A stretch of 64,000 nucleotides of DNA from Liquorilactobacillus mali. Lineage in GTDB: Bacteria; Bacillota; Bacilli; Lactobacillales; Lactobacillaceae. Under the pieces are notes generated by a model. It did not search any database. It was not told where the DNA came from and saw only the letters and a program-made list of their open reading frames with translations. Of this stretch, positions 17,398-27,912 are shown piece after piece. A program made the translations under genes and the position numbers. The stretch spans positions 124,001-188,000 of the forward strand of contig NZ_JQAR01000002.1 in NCBI RefSeq assembly GCF_001437155.1, given 5' to 3'. Every line of letters starts with the position of its first letter. The first letter of the stretch is position 1.

Positions 17398-18681
17398 TTA
17401 CTTTTTGCCTTTTTGCATCTTTTTTAAGCGTGCATACTGCTCTTTCAAAGCAGCTTCATAGCGACCATTATCTTTTGGCTGATAATAACTCTTATTCTTG
17501 AGTGGGTCAGGTAAATATTGTTGGGGGACCCAATCGTGCGGGTAGTCGTGCGGATACAGATAATCAACTCCGTGACCAAGTGTTTTAGCACCTTGGTAGT
17601 GTGCATCCTTTAAATGAGCCGGAACGTCGCCATAACCACCATGATCGATATCTGCGAGTGCGCCATCGATAGCCTTTATTGCTGAATTGGACTTAGGAGA
17701 CAGACAGAGATCGATCACGGCAACTGAGAGGGGAATTCTGGCTTCGGGCAAACCAATTTTTTCGGCTGCAGTCACAGCCGCAACAGTTTTTGCAGCTGCT
17801 GAAGGGTTTGCTAAGCCAATATCTTCATAAGCAATGGTCAGGAGTCGACGATTAACACTGATCAAATCACCTGAAGCAAGCAAACGTGCAAGATAATGCA
17901 GCGCAGCATCCGCGTCAGAACCGCGAATAGACTTTTGAAAGGCCGAGATCACGTTATAATGAGCATCACCGTCTTTGTCTTGAACGAGCGCTTTGTGTTG
18001 CAGACATTCCTCGATAATAGGCAATGAAATATTGATTTTTTTGCTTTTATTTTCTGGAAGGGTAGACTTGACAGCTAATTCAAGCGCATTTAATGCACTA
18101 CGTAGATCACCATTTGTAGCTCGGCAAAGATGACTCATTGCTTCTGGTGCTACATCAACATTCATCGTGCCTAAACCATTAACTTCATCAGACAAGGCTC
18201 GTTCAATAGCTTTTTTGATATCATTTTCAGTCAATGGTTTGACTTCAAAGATTTGTGTACGGCTTCTAATGGCTGGGTTAATTGCTATATATGGATTCTC
18301 AGTTGTAGCACCGATTAAGATTATTTGGCCGCTTTCAAGATGAGGCAGCAGAAAATCCTGTTTAGGTTTAGTCAAACGATGGATTTCATCAAGCAGGAGG
18401 ATAACTGTACCACTCATTTTGGCTTCCTCAGCAACGACCTCTAATTCCTTTTTGGAATCAGTCGCTGCGTTGAGCATTCTAAATGCATATTTTGTTGAAC
18501 CTGCAATAGCACTGGCAATGCTTGTTTTTCCTGTTCCAGGAGGACCATAAAGGATCATCGAGGATAACAATCTTGCATCGACCATACGTCTGATAATTTT
18601 ACCAGCTCCAACTAAGTGCTGCTGCCCGACAACTTCGTCAATACTTTTTGGGCGCATACGGTAGGCTAGAGGTTTTAGCAT
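17398..18681 (-). CDS. rarA: Replication-associated recombination protein A (MgsA/RarA AAA+ ATPase)
   Basis: 427-residue clamp-loader-like AAA+ ATPase acting at stalled forks. N-terminal PLAYRMRPKSIDEVVGQQHLVG, Walker A GPPGTGKTS (about 46-54), Walker B LLLDEIHR (about 95-102), sensor-1 GATTENP, then the C-terminal tetramerisation region with ALHYLARLLASGDLISVNRRL and PHDYPHDWVPQQYLP. Length and architecture are standard. Leftward, flanked by rpsD upstream and the candidate 6S RNA downstream. Confidence 0.95.
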   Translation of the reverse strand: MLKPLAYRMRPKSIDEVVGQQHLVGAGKIIRRMVDARLLSSMILYGPPGTGKTSIASAIAGSTKYAFRMLNAATDSKKELEVVAEEAKMSGTVILLLDEIHRLTKPKQDFLLPHLESGQIILIGATTENPYIAINPAIRSRTQIFEVKPLTENDIKKAIERALSDEVNGLGTMNVDVAPEAMSHLCRATNGDLRSALNALELAVKSTLPENKSKKINISLPIIEECLQHKALVQDKDGDAHYNVISAFQKSIRGSDADAALHYLARLLASGDLISVNRRLLTIAYEDIGLANPSAAAKTVAAVTAAEKIGLPEARIPLSVAVIDLCLSPKSNSAIKAIDGALADIDHGGYGDVPAHLKDAHYQGAKTLGHGVDYLYPHDYPHDWVPQQYLPDPLKNKSYYQPKDNGRYEAALKEQYARLKKMQKGKK

Positions 18682-18744
18682 AATCTAACTCCTTTCATGT
18701 AGATAAAGTATAGCATTATATTAAAGATTGTTGACTGTGATTAA

Positions 18745-18777
18745 ACAAAAAAAGCCAGATTCATAAAAGAATCTGAC
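18745..18777 (-). terminator. Rho-independent terminator downstream of rpsD
   Basis: On the minus strand CAGATTC/GAATCTG (18756-18762 and 18769-18775), followed by GGC and a T-run. Confidence 0.85.
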
Positions 18778-18799
18778 CAAACTGACAAGAAGTCGGTTA

Positions 18800-19408
18800 T
18801 TAAAGTTTGTTGTAGTATTCAACGATAAGAGCTTCATCAACTTCAGCTTCAAGTTCTTCACGTTCTGGTAAACGAACTAATGAACCTTCAAGCTTGTTTT
18901 CGTCAAAAGTTACAAATTGTGGACGGCCGACAATTGCTTCAAGGGCATCCTTAACAACTTGCAAGTTCTTTGACTTTTCACGTAATGAAATTACATCGCC
19001 TACAGAAACTTCGTATGAAGGGATATCAACACGTTTGCCATTGACTGTGATGTGACCATGGTTTACCAACTGACGTGATTGACGACGAGTTGTAGCTAAA
19101 CCTAAACGGTAAACGATATTATCCAAACGTTGTTCCAACAAGATCATGAAGTTGTCACCATGACGACCTTGACGAATCTTGCCAGCGCGTTTGAAGAGGT
19201 TTGAGAATTGGCGTTCTGAAAGGCCATAGATCATACGAAGCTTTTGCTTTTCGCGTAATTGCAAACCATATTCAGATAACTTACGACGGTTGTTCTGACC
19301 GTGTTGTCCTGGAGCATATGGACGACGTGCTAATTCTTTACCTGTACCAGTCAATGAAATACCTAAACGACGTGATACTTTCCAACTTGGACCTGTATAA
19401 CGAGACAT
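18800..19408 (-). CDS. rpsD: 30S ribosomal protein S4
   Basis: Primary 16S rRNA-binding protein of the small subunit and a known translational autoregulator. 202 residues, normal for Firmicutes. Begins [15 protein letters not shown]; the S4 RNA-binding domain lies at about 93-155 ([37 protein letters not shown]). The ATG at 19408 has GGAGGAAC upstream. The longer reading frame to 19492 is leader sequence and not coding. Monocistronic, with a long structured leader. Confidence 0.97.
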   Translation of the reverse strand: MSRYTGPSWKVSRRLGISLTGTGKELARRPYAPGQHGQNNRRKLSEYGLQLREKQKLRMIYGLSERQFSNLFKRAGKIRQGRHGDNFMILLEQRLDNIVYRLGLATTRRQSRQLVNHGHITVNGKRVDIPSYEVSVGDVISLREKSKNLQVVKDALEAIVGRPQFVTFDENKLEGSLVRLPEREELEAEVDEALIVEYYNKL

Positions 19409-19584
19409 AAAAAAAGTTCCTCCAATAATTTTTTTTGGAGTAAAATAGGCTTGTCTGCTTAGTATTCGTGCAGTTTGTTTTGCAGTGTTCACCCTTGCAG
19501 CCGAAGAGGTACTAACTGAACCGAATAGGGCAACGAACTGTTGACGAGCTTACCGCAGACTGCTGCATATTTTACACAGGGAAC
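19409..19584 (-). promoter_or_regulatory. Structured 5' leader of rpsD (probable S4 autoregulatory element)
   Basis: 175 transcribed, untranslated bases with unusual GC for this region and several complementary segments (for example GCAGTC...GACTGC-like and TTCGGCTGCAAGGG stretches). S4 of Firmicutes represses its own mRNA by binding a leader pseudoknot, and this leader has the right gene and size. The pseudoknot itself was not folded here. Confidence 0.6.
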
Positions 19585-19613
19585 AGTATAGCTAAAAATC
19601 TATTATTAGTCAA
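19585..19613 (-). promoter_or_regulatory. Sigma-A promoter of rpsD
   Basis: Minus strand TTGACT (19613-19608), 17-bp spacer, TATACT (19590-19585). This near-consensus promoter sits about 180 bases before the rpsD ATG. Confidence 0.85.
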
Positions 19614-19614
19614 G

Positions 19615-20067
19615 CTAGTCGCAGTGATCAAGCAATATTTCAACTAGAGAGTTCAAGGTAAGACGATCATCTTTTGTAAAACGATTCTCGCTGGGGGAGT
19701 CAATATCAAGCACTCCAAGTTTTTTACCATTTTTGATCAGTGGAACAACGACTTCTGAACGGCTTGCAGCATCACAGGCAATATGTCCCGGAAATTCCAA
19801 GACATTGTCAACTACTATGTCCCTTCCTTCCTTAAAGGCTGTGCCACAGACACCTTTGCCGATTGCAATGTGCATGCATGCAACTTTTCCTTGGAAAGGT
19901 CCAAGAATCAGTTCATTGTTCTGATGTTCATAAAGATAAAAGCCGGCCCAGTTAATGTTAGGAAAACTTTCAAAAATTAAGGCAGATGTATTTGCTAAAT
20001 TTGCAATAAAATTAGTTTCATTTGTCAGCAATGAATCCAATTGTTGACCTAAAAGCGTATTTTTCAT
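19615..20067 (-). CDS. msrC: Free methionine-(R)-sulfoxide reductase (GAF domain)
   Basis: 150-residue GAF-domain enzyme that reduces free Met-R-sulfoxide with thioredoxin. The three fRMsr cysteines are present: ACMHIAIGKGVCGTA gives two (about 84 and 94) and GHIACDAASRSEVVVP the third (about 118). The SDxDSP-like segment LDIDSPSENRF is near the end. ATG 20067 follows GGGAG; an upstream TTG (20085) is less likely. It ends two bases before the rpsD -35, so rpsD has its own promoter. Confidence 0.92.
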   Translation of the reverse strand: MKNTLLGQQLDSLLTNETNFIANLANTSALIFESFPNINWAGFYLYEHQNNELILGPFQGKVACMHIAIGKGVCGTAFKEGRDIVVDNVLEFPGHIACDAASRSEVVVPLIKNGKKLGVLDIDSPSENRFTKDDRLTLNSLVEILLDHCD

Positions 20068-20119
20068 CTCAAAACTCCCATTCAAGTGTACTAATCTAGT
20101 GTAATGTCACTACTTACTA

Positions 20120-20128
20120 TGATATAAT
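20120..20128 (+). promoter_or_regulatory. Extended -10 promoter candidate for ezrA
   Basis: TGATATAAT fits the TGnTATAAT extended -10 element, about 125 bases before the ezrA start. No good -35. Confidence 0.5.
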
Positions 20129-20253
20129 TAAATAGATTTTAGATTGAAACGAACAATTAAGCAAGTTTTAATTTTTTTATTTTAAATAATAGTAAGATAT
20201 TAGTTCTTACTGTGGGAAAACAAAAAGTGTATATACATAGGAGTGAGGACTTG

Positions 20254-21969
20254 ATGACGTTAGTTTTGAGTGCAATTGTAATAGTCGCTGTGGTGGCTTA
20301 CTTTTCTTTTTTTTATTTGCAACGGAAAAATAGTTCCGAAATCGCAATAAAAAAGGAACAAGTTAATAATCTTGTTGGGTCTTCAGTACACGAGGAGATT
20401 CTTAGCACGGAGAAAATTAGATTATCTGGGGAGTCGCTTACTCAATTTGAAGAGACAAAACAAAATTATTTATATATGATCAATCACAAATTGCCTCAGA
20501 TATCTGAACATCTGGCAGAATTAGTGGAAGCAAACAGCCACTACCGTTTTTTCGAAGTTAGAAGGGAATTGAATTTACTTGATACTAAGCTTGAGAATGC
20601 CAGCAAACTGGAAAAAGAAACAAAACAAAATCTGCAGGCATTCAAAAAAAGTAATTTGGAGCACCAAAAGAGGACAAAAGAACTAGAGCAAAAGTATCAA
20701 AATCTTCGTAAGACGCTTCTTGCAAAAAACTTTTCATTTGGTCCCAGTATCGATAAACTCGAAGAAAATTTAGCTGAAATTGAGAAAACTTTCGACAGTT
20801 ATAGTCAGACAACTAATTTGGGCGATTATGTGAAGTCAACTGAGATATTGAAAGTATTGAAAAAAGAAACAGCTTTGTTAGAGAATGCAATAAAAGTTAT
20901 TCCTCCATTGTACCGTAGTGTAAAGAATGTTTATCCAGAGCAAATAACTGAAATAAAAGAAGTATATGACAAACTGTCTGCCTCTGGATATGGTTTTACA
21001 ACAGATTTTGACAAGAAAATCTCTGAAATCCAGACATTAATTGCAACGAACATCGTTAATTTGAGTGAGTTGGAACTTGATCATGCCAAAGAAACGGATC
21101 AGAAGATTGATCAGGAAATTAATGATTCATACGATGAGCTTGAGTCAGAAATAAAAGCGAGAAACGAAGTTGAAGACAAGATGGAAACTTTTGAAAAATT
21201 CGTTTCTCATGCTCGGAAGAATCAGCGTGAATTATTGATAGAACTTGATCGTTTGAATCAGAATTATACTTTTAACCATAATGAAATGGAAAATGCCAAG
21301 CAGCTTGATGAGGATTTGAAGGTAATTGAACAAGAACTTGCAGACTACCAAGAGAAAATCAGTGATAAAGAAAAAATTGTATATTCTGTTATTAGGGAAA
21401 AGCAAGCCAAACAGATCGAAAAGCTCGAAGCTATCGAAGAAAAGCAGGCTAAGATCGGTGATAGTGTGCAGAATTTATGGAACGATGAACAAGAAGCTCA
21501 TAAAGCGGTTCGACAATTTGATTTTGACATCCACAGTATGAAGCGTGACCTTGAAAAATTGAATTTGCCTGGATTATCTAAAGAATATTTAGACTACTTT
21601 TATGCTGTAAATGCGGAAATTGATGACTTAGCCGACAAGCTTGATCAAGTTAAGATTGATATGGATGAAATAACCAAGCTTTTGATCGATACTCAATCTG
21701 ATTTGGATGTACTTAACGAGAAAACAAACGATATAATTGATAGCGCATCTTTGACAGAGCGTTTGTTGCAGTATGCTAATCGATATCGTTTACGTTATCC
21801 AGAAGTTGCTCAGTCTTCAGACAAAGCATATCATCTTTTCAATCAGAGTTATGACTACGCTGGTAGTTTAGAGTTAATTGCAACTGCTGTTGATAAAGTT
21901 GAGTCTGGGGCATATAAAAAAATCGAAGACGAGTATTATGCAAATAAGACGTCTACAACCAGCAAATGA
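20254..21969 (+). CDS. ezrA: Septation ring formation regulator EzrA
   Basis: Membrane-anchored FtsZ-interacting protein limiting Z-ring formation and coordinating division with wall synthesis in Firmicutes. 571 residues: one N-terminal transmembrane helix (about 2-22), then almost continuous spectrin-like coiled coil. The C-terminal RLLQYANRYRLRYPEV and FNQSYDYAGSLELIATAVDKVE match the conserved EzrA end. ATG 20254 follows GTGAGG; the upstream extension to 20212 would put charged residues before the anchor and lacks a ribosome site. Confidence 0.93.
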   Translation: MTLVLSAIVIVAVVAYFSFFYLQRKNSSEIAIKKEQVNNLVGSSVHEEILSTEKIRLSGESLTQFEETKQNYLYMINHKLPQISEHLAELVEANSHYRFFEVRRELNLLDTKLENASKLEKETKQNLQAFKKSNLEHQKRTKELEQKYQNLRKTLLAKNFSFGPSIDKLEENLAEIEKTFDSYSQTTNLGDYVKSTEILKVLKKETALLENAIKVIPPLYRSVKNVYPEQITEIKEVYDKLSASGYGFTTDFDKKISEIQTLIATNIVNLSELELDHAKETDQKIDQEINDSYDELESEIKARNEVEDKMETFEKFVSHARKNQRELLIELDRLNQNYTFNHNEMENAKQLDEDLKVIEQELADYQEKISDKEKIVYSVIREKQAKQIEKLEAIEEKQAKIGDSVQNLWNDEQEAHKAVRQFDFDIHSMKRDLEKLNLPGLSKEYLDYFYAVNAEIDDLADKLDQVKIDMDEITKLLIDTQSDLDVLNEKTNDIIDSASLTERLLQYANRYRLRYPEVAQSSDKAYHLFNQSYDYAGSLELIATAVDKVESGAYKKIEDEYYANKTSTTSK

Positions 21970-22009
21970 GCACAAAGTAATCTAGGTACAAGTTAAGAGA
22001 TTTTTGGGG

Positions 22010-22081
22010 GCCGGGTCAAAAGTTAACTTTTGACCTGGCTTCTCTATATTATTTCGGATAATGCGTTCTCGTTACATAATT
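22010..22081 (+). repeat. Dispersed repeat copy C: perfect terminator hairpin with degraded tail
   Basis: GCCGGGTCAAAAGTT / AACTTTTGACCTGGC (22010-22039) is almost a perfect palindrome, the same core as at 44.7 kb. The downstream CATAATTC at about 22074 is a decayed form of the tail motif. A further stem, ATTACT..TAGC / GCTA..AGTAAT, lies at about 22106-22139 in the 21970-22283 gap, which holds no gene. Confidence 0.65.
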
Positions 22082-22283
22082 CAAAATATTCTGTCTAAGC
22101 TATTACTCGTAGCAAAGTCTCGCTATGTTAGTAATTTTGAACCATTACTCAGGTTTTGGACAGTGAGAATATATTTTTTAAATATCTAAAATTTAACTTT
22201 GTTTTCAGCAGCATATATTGTAAAATAACTTGCGAGTTTTATTTTCAAAAAAATATAAAGTATTTGAAATAGGAAGGATAGAA

Positions 22284-23432
22284 ATGATTTATTTTGATAA
22301 CAGTGCAACAACTAAAGTTGCACCTCAAGCTTTGGAGACCTACACCAAAGTCAGTAACCAAATCTGGGGAAATCCATCTTCACTCCATGCTTCAGGTGAG
22401 AAAGCATTTGGGTTATTGGAACAGGCAAGACTACAAATTGCTAATTTGATGGGTGTCAAGCAAGATGAAATCTTCTTTACAAGCGGTGGCACCGAGGGCG
22501 ATAACTGGGTCGTTAAGGGAACAGCAATTGAAAAAAGAATGCACGGCAAGCACCTAATAACCTCAAGTGTTGAACATCCTGCTGTATTAAATTCAATGGC
22601 TCAATTAGAGAAACTAGGTTTTGAGGTAACATATTTGCCAGTTAATGAGAAGGGACAGGTTTCTGCTAAAGAATTGAAAGCTGCGATTCGACCAGATACG
22701 ATTTTAGTCTCAATTATGGCTGTCAATAATGAAATAGGGGCAATTCAACCAATCGATGAGATTGCAGGTGTGTTACGCAATTATCCCAAGATTCATTTTC
22801 ATGTTGATGCAGTTCAGGGCATCGGCAAGGGAATTCAGCAGATGATCATGAATGATCGGGTTGATTTTGTAACATTCTCAGGCCATAAGTTCCATGCTCC
22901 AAGAGGAATTGGATTCATGTTCAAACGGCGCGAACGCAAGCTGGCATCATTGATGAGCGGTGGCGGGCAAGAGAAAAATTTGCGCAGCGGAACGGAAAAT
23001 CTTCCAGCAATAGCTGCAATGGCAAAAGCCTTAAGGTTATTGTTAGAAGGGGAGAAAGATAAGGTTCAAAAACAACTTGAAATAAAGAAATTTATTTATG
23101 ATTACGTCACAAAATTCCCTAAAGTCACGATGTTTTCGCGCATGACACCAGACTTTGCGCCACATATTCTTTGTTTTACTATTGACGGTGTTCGGGGTGA
23201 GACAATAGTACACGCTTTTGAAGAACACGGCATTTATATTTCAACGACAAGTGCATGTTCATCTAAAAAACACGTTGTATCAGGAACTCTAAATGCAATG
23301 AATATTCCTGAGAAGATCGCAACTTCAGCAATTCGTATTAGTCTTGATGAGCATAACAGCCTAGCAGAAGCTCAAGAATTTGTCGATGTTTTTGAACAGT
23401 TGTATCATCAATTTGAAAAGATCAATTCGTAG
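22284..23432 (+). CDS. iscS: Cysteine desulfurase (NifS/IscS family)
   Basis: PLP enzyme that releases sulfur from Cys as a persulfide. 382 residues. N-terminal IYFDNSATTK, PLP-binding Lys in SGHKFHAPRGIG (about 200-211) and catalytic Cys in STTSACSSKK (about 325). ATG 22284 follows AGGAAGG. It is 19 bases before thiI; such iscS-thiI pairs supply sulfur for tRNA 4-thiouridine, so its main acceptor is probably ThiI rather than a full Fe-S assembly line. Confidence 0.93.
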   Translation: MIYFDNSATTKVAPQALETYTKVSNQIWGNPSSLHASGEKAFGLLEQARLQIANLMGVKQDEIFFTSGGTEGDNWVVKGTAIEKRMHGKHLITSSVEHPAVLNSMAQLEKLGFEVTYLPVNEKGQVSAKELKAAIRPDTILVSIMAVNNEIGAIQPIDEIAGVLRNYPKIHFHVDAVQGIGKGIQQMIMNDRVDFVTFSGHKFHAPRGIGFMFKRRERKLASLMSGGGQEKNLRSGTENLPAIAAMAKALRLLLEGEKDKVQKQLEIKKFIYDYVTKFPKVTMFSRMTPDFAPHILCFTIDGVRGETIVHAFEEHGIYISTTSACSSKKHVVSGTLNAMNIPEKIATSAIRISLDEHNSLAEAQEFVDVFEQLYHQFEKINS

Positions 23433-23451
23433 AAATGAAAGGAAGTAAAGT

Positions 23452-24669
23452 GTGCAATATACAGAAATAATGGTTCGCTATGGCGAATTATCAACCAAAG
23501 GAAAGAACAGAAAAAGCTTCATTGATCGTTTAGGCTTTAACACAAGAGAAAGTCTTCATTCTTTCCCTAAGCTGGCCATTAAGGCTAATAGAGATCGAAT
23601 GCATATCCAATTAAACGGCGAAGACAGTACCGCAGTGATGAAACGATTGAAGCAGGTTTTTGGTATTCAGAATTTCTCACCATCAGTCAAGGTTAAGCGT
23701 GATGTGGAACTTGTTAAGCAAAAAGCTGTTGAAATGATAAAAGAACAGTTTGAAGAAGGCACAACTTTTAAAATTAACACTCGTCGTTCAGATCATGACT
23801 TTGAACTGGATACTAATGCAATGAATGATTTACTTGGTGGATATGTACTCGACAATATCCCAGGAATCAAGGTCAAAATGAAGAAACCTGATATTACGTT
23901 GCGCGTGGAAATTAGGAGTAATGGAATATTCTTATCCAGCAAGACAATCAACGGTGCGGGCGGACTTCCAGTTGGAACTGCTGGAAAAGGGATGTTGATG
24001 CTCTCAGGTGGAATCGATTCACCTGTGGCAGGTTATCTCGCAATGAAACGTGGAGTTGCAATTGAAATGGTTCATTTCTTCAGCCCACCTTATACAAGTG
24101 AACAGGCTTTGAATAAGGCAAAAGAGCTAACTTCAAAGCTTGCTCCGTTTGTTGGGAGTATCAAATTCATACAAGTTCCTTTCACGGAGATTCAAGAGAC
24201 GGTCAAACATGATGTACCATCAGGTTATTTGATGACCGTCCAAAGACGCTTTATGTTACGCTTGGCAACTTTGATTGCGAAAAAACGTGAAGGACTTGCA
24301 ATTTTTAACGGTGAGGCACTTGGTCAGGTGGCATCACAGACCCTCGAAAGTATGGTCGCAATAAATGATGTGACAACCCTACCAGTATTACGTCCAGTAG
24401 TTTCAATGGACAAGAACGAAATTATTGAAATCGCACAAGAAATCGATACATTTGATCTATCAATCATGCCATTTGAAGATTGCTGTACGATTTTTGCTCC
24501 GCCAGCCCCTAAGACAAGACCACGTTTGGATAAGGCAAGACTCTACGAAGCACGCTTAGATGTTGATGGATTGATAGAAAGGGCAATGGCAGGGATTAAA
24601 ATTACTGAAATTAAGAGTGATCAGAAATTCTTGGCAGAAACCAGCGATAGTTTTGCCGAACTTCTATAA
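23452..24669 (+). CDS. thiI: tRNA 4-thiouridine synthase ThiI
   Basis: Adenylates U8 of tRNA and inserts sulfur. 405 residues: N-terminal ferredoxin-like and THUMP domains (about 1-165, [12 protein letters not shown]-like start), then the PP-loop [12 protein letters not shown] (about 183-194) and a Cys in FEDCCTIF (about 340). No rhodanese tail, as usual in Firmicutes, so sulfur transfer must rely on partner IscS and internal Cys. GTG start behind AAGGAAG. Directly downstream of iscS. Confidence 0.95.
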   Translation: MQYTEIMVRYGELSTKGKNRKSFIDRLGFNTRESLHSFPKLAIKANRDRMHIQLNGEDSTAVMKRLKQVFGIQNFSPSVKVKRDVELVKQKAVEMIKEQFEEGTTFKINTRRSDHDFELDTNAMNDLLGGYVLDNIPGIKVKMKKPDITLRVEIRSNGIFLSSKTINGAGGLPVGTAGKGMLMLSGGIDSPVAGYLAMKRGVAIEMVHFFSPPYTSEQALNKAKELTSKLAPFVGSIKFIQVPFTEIQETVKHDVPSGYLMTVQRRFMLRLATLIAKKREGLAIFNGEALGQVASQTLESMVAINDVTTLPVLRPVVSMDKNEIIEIAQEIDTFDLSIMPFEDCCTIFAPPAPKTRPRLDKARLYEARLDVDGLIERAMAGIKITEIKSDQKFLAETSDSFAELL

Positions 24670-24675
24670 TTAGGC

Positions 24676-24704
24676 TTGACTGCTCTATGTATTCAAGCTA
24701 TTAT
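24676..24704 (+). promoter_or_regulatory. Sigma-A promoter of valS
   Basis: TTGACT (24676-24681), 17 bp, TATTAT (24699-24704), just after the thiI stop and before the T-box leader. Confidence 0.75.
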
Positions 24705-24714
24705 ATACTGCATA

Positions 24715-24955
24715 AGCGAGGAACAAGAGGGTTTCATGGATTCTAGTTTTCAGAGAAGAGGCTGATTGCTGAAAGGTCTCTAGCTGGGTTTGAAATTGTA
24801 GCTTGTAAGCTGTTGGACTGAAATGAATTCTATGAGTTCATGCGTAGGTCTGACCGGACATGTTCGTTATCATGGAATTAAGAGGGGTTAAAAGCCCAAC
24901 TTAGGTGGTACCACGGTGAAAGTCGTCCTAATTTTTTAGGATGGCTTTTTTGTTT
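24715..24955 (+). promoter_or_regulatory. T-box leader controlling valS
   Basis: tRNA-sensing riboswitch. Conserved features: AGAGAAG and GCTGATTGCTGAAAGG in stem I, the T-box sequence AGGTGGTACCACG (24904-24916), and a terminator GTCGTCCTA/TAGGATGGC (24922-24945) with T-run. Uncharged tRNA-Val is expected to favour the antiterminator. Valine codons in plausible specifier positions are GTT at 24788 and GTC at 24848; I could not decide without a fold. Confidence 0.93.
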
Positions 24956-24978
24956 TATAAAAAGAAAGGAATGAGAAT

Positions 24979-27636
24979 ATGACAAGAGAGATTGAAATGT
25001 CGACGAAATATGAACCACAACAAGTTGAGACTGGTCGTTATAAAAAATGGTTGGAACAAGGAGTATTTAAACCGAGCGGGGACAAAAAAGCAAAGCCATA
25101 TTCAGTTGTTATTCCACCTCCCAATGTAACTGGTAAGCTGCATTTGGGACATGCTTGGGATACTACATTGCAAGATATGATTATCCGTCAAAAAAGAATG
25201 CAAGGCTTTGATACTCTGTGGCTTCCAGGGATGGATCATGCAGGAATTGCAACTCAAGCCAAGGTTGAGGCACGTCTTGCTGAACAGGGAATATCTCGCT
25301 ATGATCTAGGCCGAGAGAAATTTATTGAAACTGTTTGGAAATGGAAAGATGAGTATGCAGATATTATTCATCAGCAGTGGAAAAAACTTGGATTGTCTCT
25401 TGATTATGATCGTGAACGTTTTACTCTTGATGATGGGTTATCCAAAGCAGTCCGTAAGGTATTCGTTACACTGTATAAAAAAGGCTTGATTTATCGCGGT
25501 GAATACATTATTAATTGGGATCCTAAAGCCAGAACAGCGTTGTCAGATATTGAAGTTATTCATAAGGATATAAAGGGTGCTTTTTACCATGTTAAGTATC
25601 CATTTGCCGATGATACAAAATTCAATGGTAAGAACTATATCGAAATTGCCACAACTCGTCCTGAAACAATGATGGGTGATGTTGCGGTTGCGGTCCATCC
25701 AAGTGATGAGCGCTACAAGGATATTGTCGGGAAGACACTGATTTTGCCATTACAAGGTCGTAAGATCAAAATTATTGCTGACGAGTATGTTGATCCGGAG
25801 TTTGGAACAGGGATGGTTAAGATTACACCAGCACATGACCCTAATGATTTTGCCGTTGGTAACCGTCATGACTTGGAAAGAATCAATACCATGAATGAAG
25901 ATGCATCAATGAATGCCAATGCTGGTAAATATGAAGGCATGGATCGTTTCGAAGCACGTAAGGCGATTGTTGCTGATCTTGATGCCGGAGGATATCTGCT
26001 GCGAGTTGAACCAATTACTCATAGTGTTGGACATTCCGAGCGTACAGGTGTTCAGGTTGAAGCTCGTTTATCGACGCAATGGTTTGTGAAGATGAAACCA
26101 TTAGCTGAGGTTGCATTGGCAAATCAAAAATCAGAACAAAGAGTGAATTTTGTACCCGGTCGTTTTGAGAATACCTTTACACAGTGGATGGAAAATGTTC
26201 ATGACTGGGTTATTTCACGCCAGCTTTGGTGGGGGCATCAGATTCCTGCGTGGTACCACAAAGAAACTGGAGAAATTTATGTTGGTGAAGAAGCTCCAAA
26301 AGACATTGAGAACTGGGTTCAAGATGAAGATGTGCTGGATACTTGGTTTTCAAGTGCATTATGGCCATTTTCTACGATGGGCTGGCCAGATGAGGACGCT
26401 GCTGACTTCAAACGTTACTTCCCAACTGACACATTGGTTACAGGTTATGATATTATTTTCTTCTGGGTGTCAAGAATGATTTTCCAAAGCCTCGAATTTA
26501 CAAAAGAACGACCATTTAAGCACGTACTCATCCATGGATTGATACGTGATGAGAATGGTGTCAAAATGAGTAAATCATTGGGAAATGGGATCGATCCTAT
26601 GGATGTGATCGATAAGTATGGTGCAGATGCATTGCGCTGGTTCTTATCTAATGGTTCTGCTCCTGGGCAAGATGTTCGGTTCAGCTACACAAAAATGGAT
26701 GCTGCATGGAACTTTATCAATAAGATCTGGAATGCCAGTCGTTTTGTTATTATGAATCTAGATGATGAGACAACAGGGCAATTGCCTGCAAGAAAACAAT
26801 GGAAGTTATCAGATAAATGGATCATCAGCCGTCTGAATGAGACAATCGGTGAAGTAACACGTTTATTTGATAGTTTTGAATTTGGTGAAGCTGGAAGAGC
26901 ACTTTACAACTTCATCTGGAATGATTTCTGTGATTGGTATATTGAAATGTCTAAGGAAGATTTGAACGGTACGGATGAACAAGCAAAGAAGGATACGCAA
27001 AACATTCTGTGTTACGTACTTGACCAAACCTTAAGATTGCTGCATCCAATCATGCCATTTGTTACAGAAAAGATTTGGTTGGAAATGCCACATGAGGGCG
27101 AGTCACTTGTGACAGCAAAATATCCTGAGTATAATGCTGCCGATGTTGATGAAGCTGCTCAAAGTGAGATGGAGAACTTGATTGAGTTGATTAAAGCAGT
27201 TCGTAATAGTCGCGCGGAAGTTAATGCTCCTATGTCAAGTGCAATTGAAATCTTGATTAAGACATCCAGTGAAAAAACAAAGAAGATTTTTGAAGCTAAT
27301 ATTGATTATATTGAGCGTTTCTGTCATCCAAAGAAATTAGAAATCAGTGCTGACGTTGTTGCACCCGATTTGGCAATGACTTCTGTTATCACAGGTGCCG
27401 AGGTGTACTTACCACTTGCAGATTTAATCAATATCGATGAAGAAATTGCTAGATTGCAAAAGGAAGTTAAAAAATTAGAAGGCGAAGTTACTCGTGGAGA
27501 AAAGAAACTGGGTAATGAACGCTTTGTTGCAAATGCACCCGCTGATGTTGTTACTCAAGAAAGAGAAAAACTTAGTGAGTATAAGGCAAAATTGGAAGCA
27601 ACAAAAGAAAGAATTGCAACTTTAAAGAAAAACTAG
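24979..27636 (+). CDS. valS: Valyl-tRNA synthetase
   Basis: Class I aminoacyl-tRNA synthetase charging tRNA-Val. 885 residues. HIGH motif [15 protein letters not shown] (about 42-56), CP1 editing domain (about 190-350, with [17 protein letters not shown]), KMSKS in [11 protein letters not shown] (about 525), anticodon-binding domain and the C-terminal coiled coil typical of ValS (about 815-885). ATG 24979 has AAGGA eight bases upstream. Expression is governed by the T-box leader just before it; a terminator follows. Confidence 0.97.
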   Translation: MTREIEMSTKYEPQQVETGRYKKWLEQGVFKPSGDKKAKPYSVVIPPPNVTGKLHLGHAWDTTLQDMIIRQKRMQGFDTLWLPGMDHAGIATQAKVEARLAEQGISRYDLGREKFIETVWKWKDEYADIIHQQWKKLGLSLDYDRERFTLDDGLSKAVRKVFVTLYKKGLIYRGEYIINWDPKARTALSDIEVIHKDIKGAFYHVKYPFADDTKFNGKNYIEIATTRPETMMGDVAVAVHPSDERYKDIVGKTLILPLQGRKIKIIADEYVDPEFGTGMVKITPAHDPNDFAVGNRHDLERINTMNEDASMNANAGKYEGMDRFEARKAIVADLDAGGYLLRVEPITHSVGHSERTGVQVEARLSTQWFVKMKPLAEVALANQKSEQRVNFVPGRFENTFTQWMENVHDWVISRQLWWGHQIPAWYHKETGEIYVGEEAPKDIENWVQDEDVLDTWFSSALWPFSTMGWPDEDAADFKRYFPTDTLVTGYDIIFFWVSRMIFQSLEFTKERPFKHVLIHGLIRDENGVKMSKSLGNGIDPMDVIDKYGADALRWFLSNGSAPGQDVRFSYTKMDAAWNFINKIWNASRFVIMNLDDETTGQLPARKQWKLSDKWIISRLNETIGEVTRLFDSFEFGEAGRALYNFIWNDFCDWYIEMSKEDLNGTDEQAKKDTQNILCYVLDQTLRLLHPIMPFVTEKIWLEMPHEGESLVTAKYPEYNAADVDEAAQSEMENLIELIKAVRNSRAEVNAPMSSAIEILIKTSSEKTKKIFEANIDYIERFCHPKKLEISADVVAPDLAMTSVITGAEVYLPLADLINIDEEIARLQKEVKKLEGEVTRGEKKLGNERFVANAPADVVTQEREKLSEYKAKLEATKERIATLKKN

Positions 27637-27670
27637 GATATAAGGTATAAATTTATATTAATATGCAAAG

Positions 27671-27717
27671 AGAGAATCCAAAAAACATTTACTACATTTT
27701 TTGGTTCTCTTTTTTTG
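27671..27717 (+). terminator. Rho-independent terminator downstream of valS
   Basis: AGAGAATCCAAAAAA pairs with TTTTTTGGTTCTCT, followed by T7. Confidence 0.9.
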
Positions 27718-27867
27718 TATGAATCAATGTTTATACTCAAACCTATTATTTTTAGCATAATTTTAATTGTACTAATTTAGGTATAAAAATATATAAAATC
27801 ACAAAATAATAATTATTTGTTCACGGAAAATTCATACACTCTCTCTACACTAAAAGTAGTAAAATAG

Positions 27868-27891
27868 TTGCACTTTTTAAAGTGCTTTTTG
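27868..27891 (+). promoter_or_regulatory. Small hairpin with T-run just before the glycosyltransferase ribosome site
   Basis: GCACTT/AAGTGC around a TTTA loop, then TTTTT, ending six bases before AAGGAG. It resembles a weak intrinsic terminator and may attenuate the next gene. Confidence 0.4.
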
Positions 27892-27912
27892 GTATGAAGG
27901 AGAATTTTGTTT

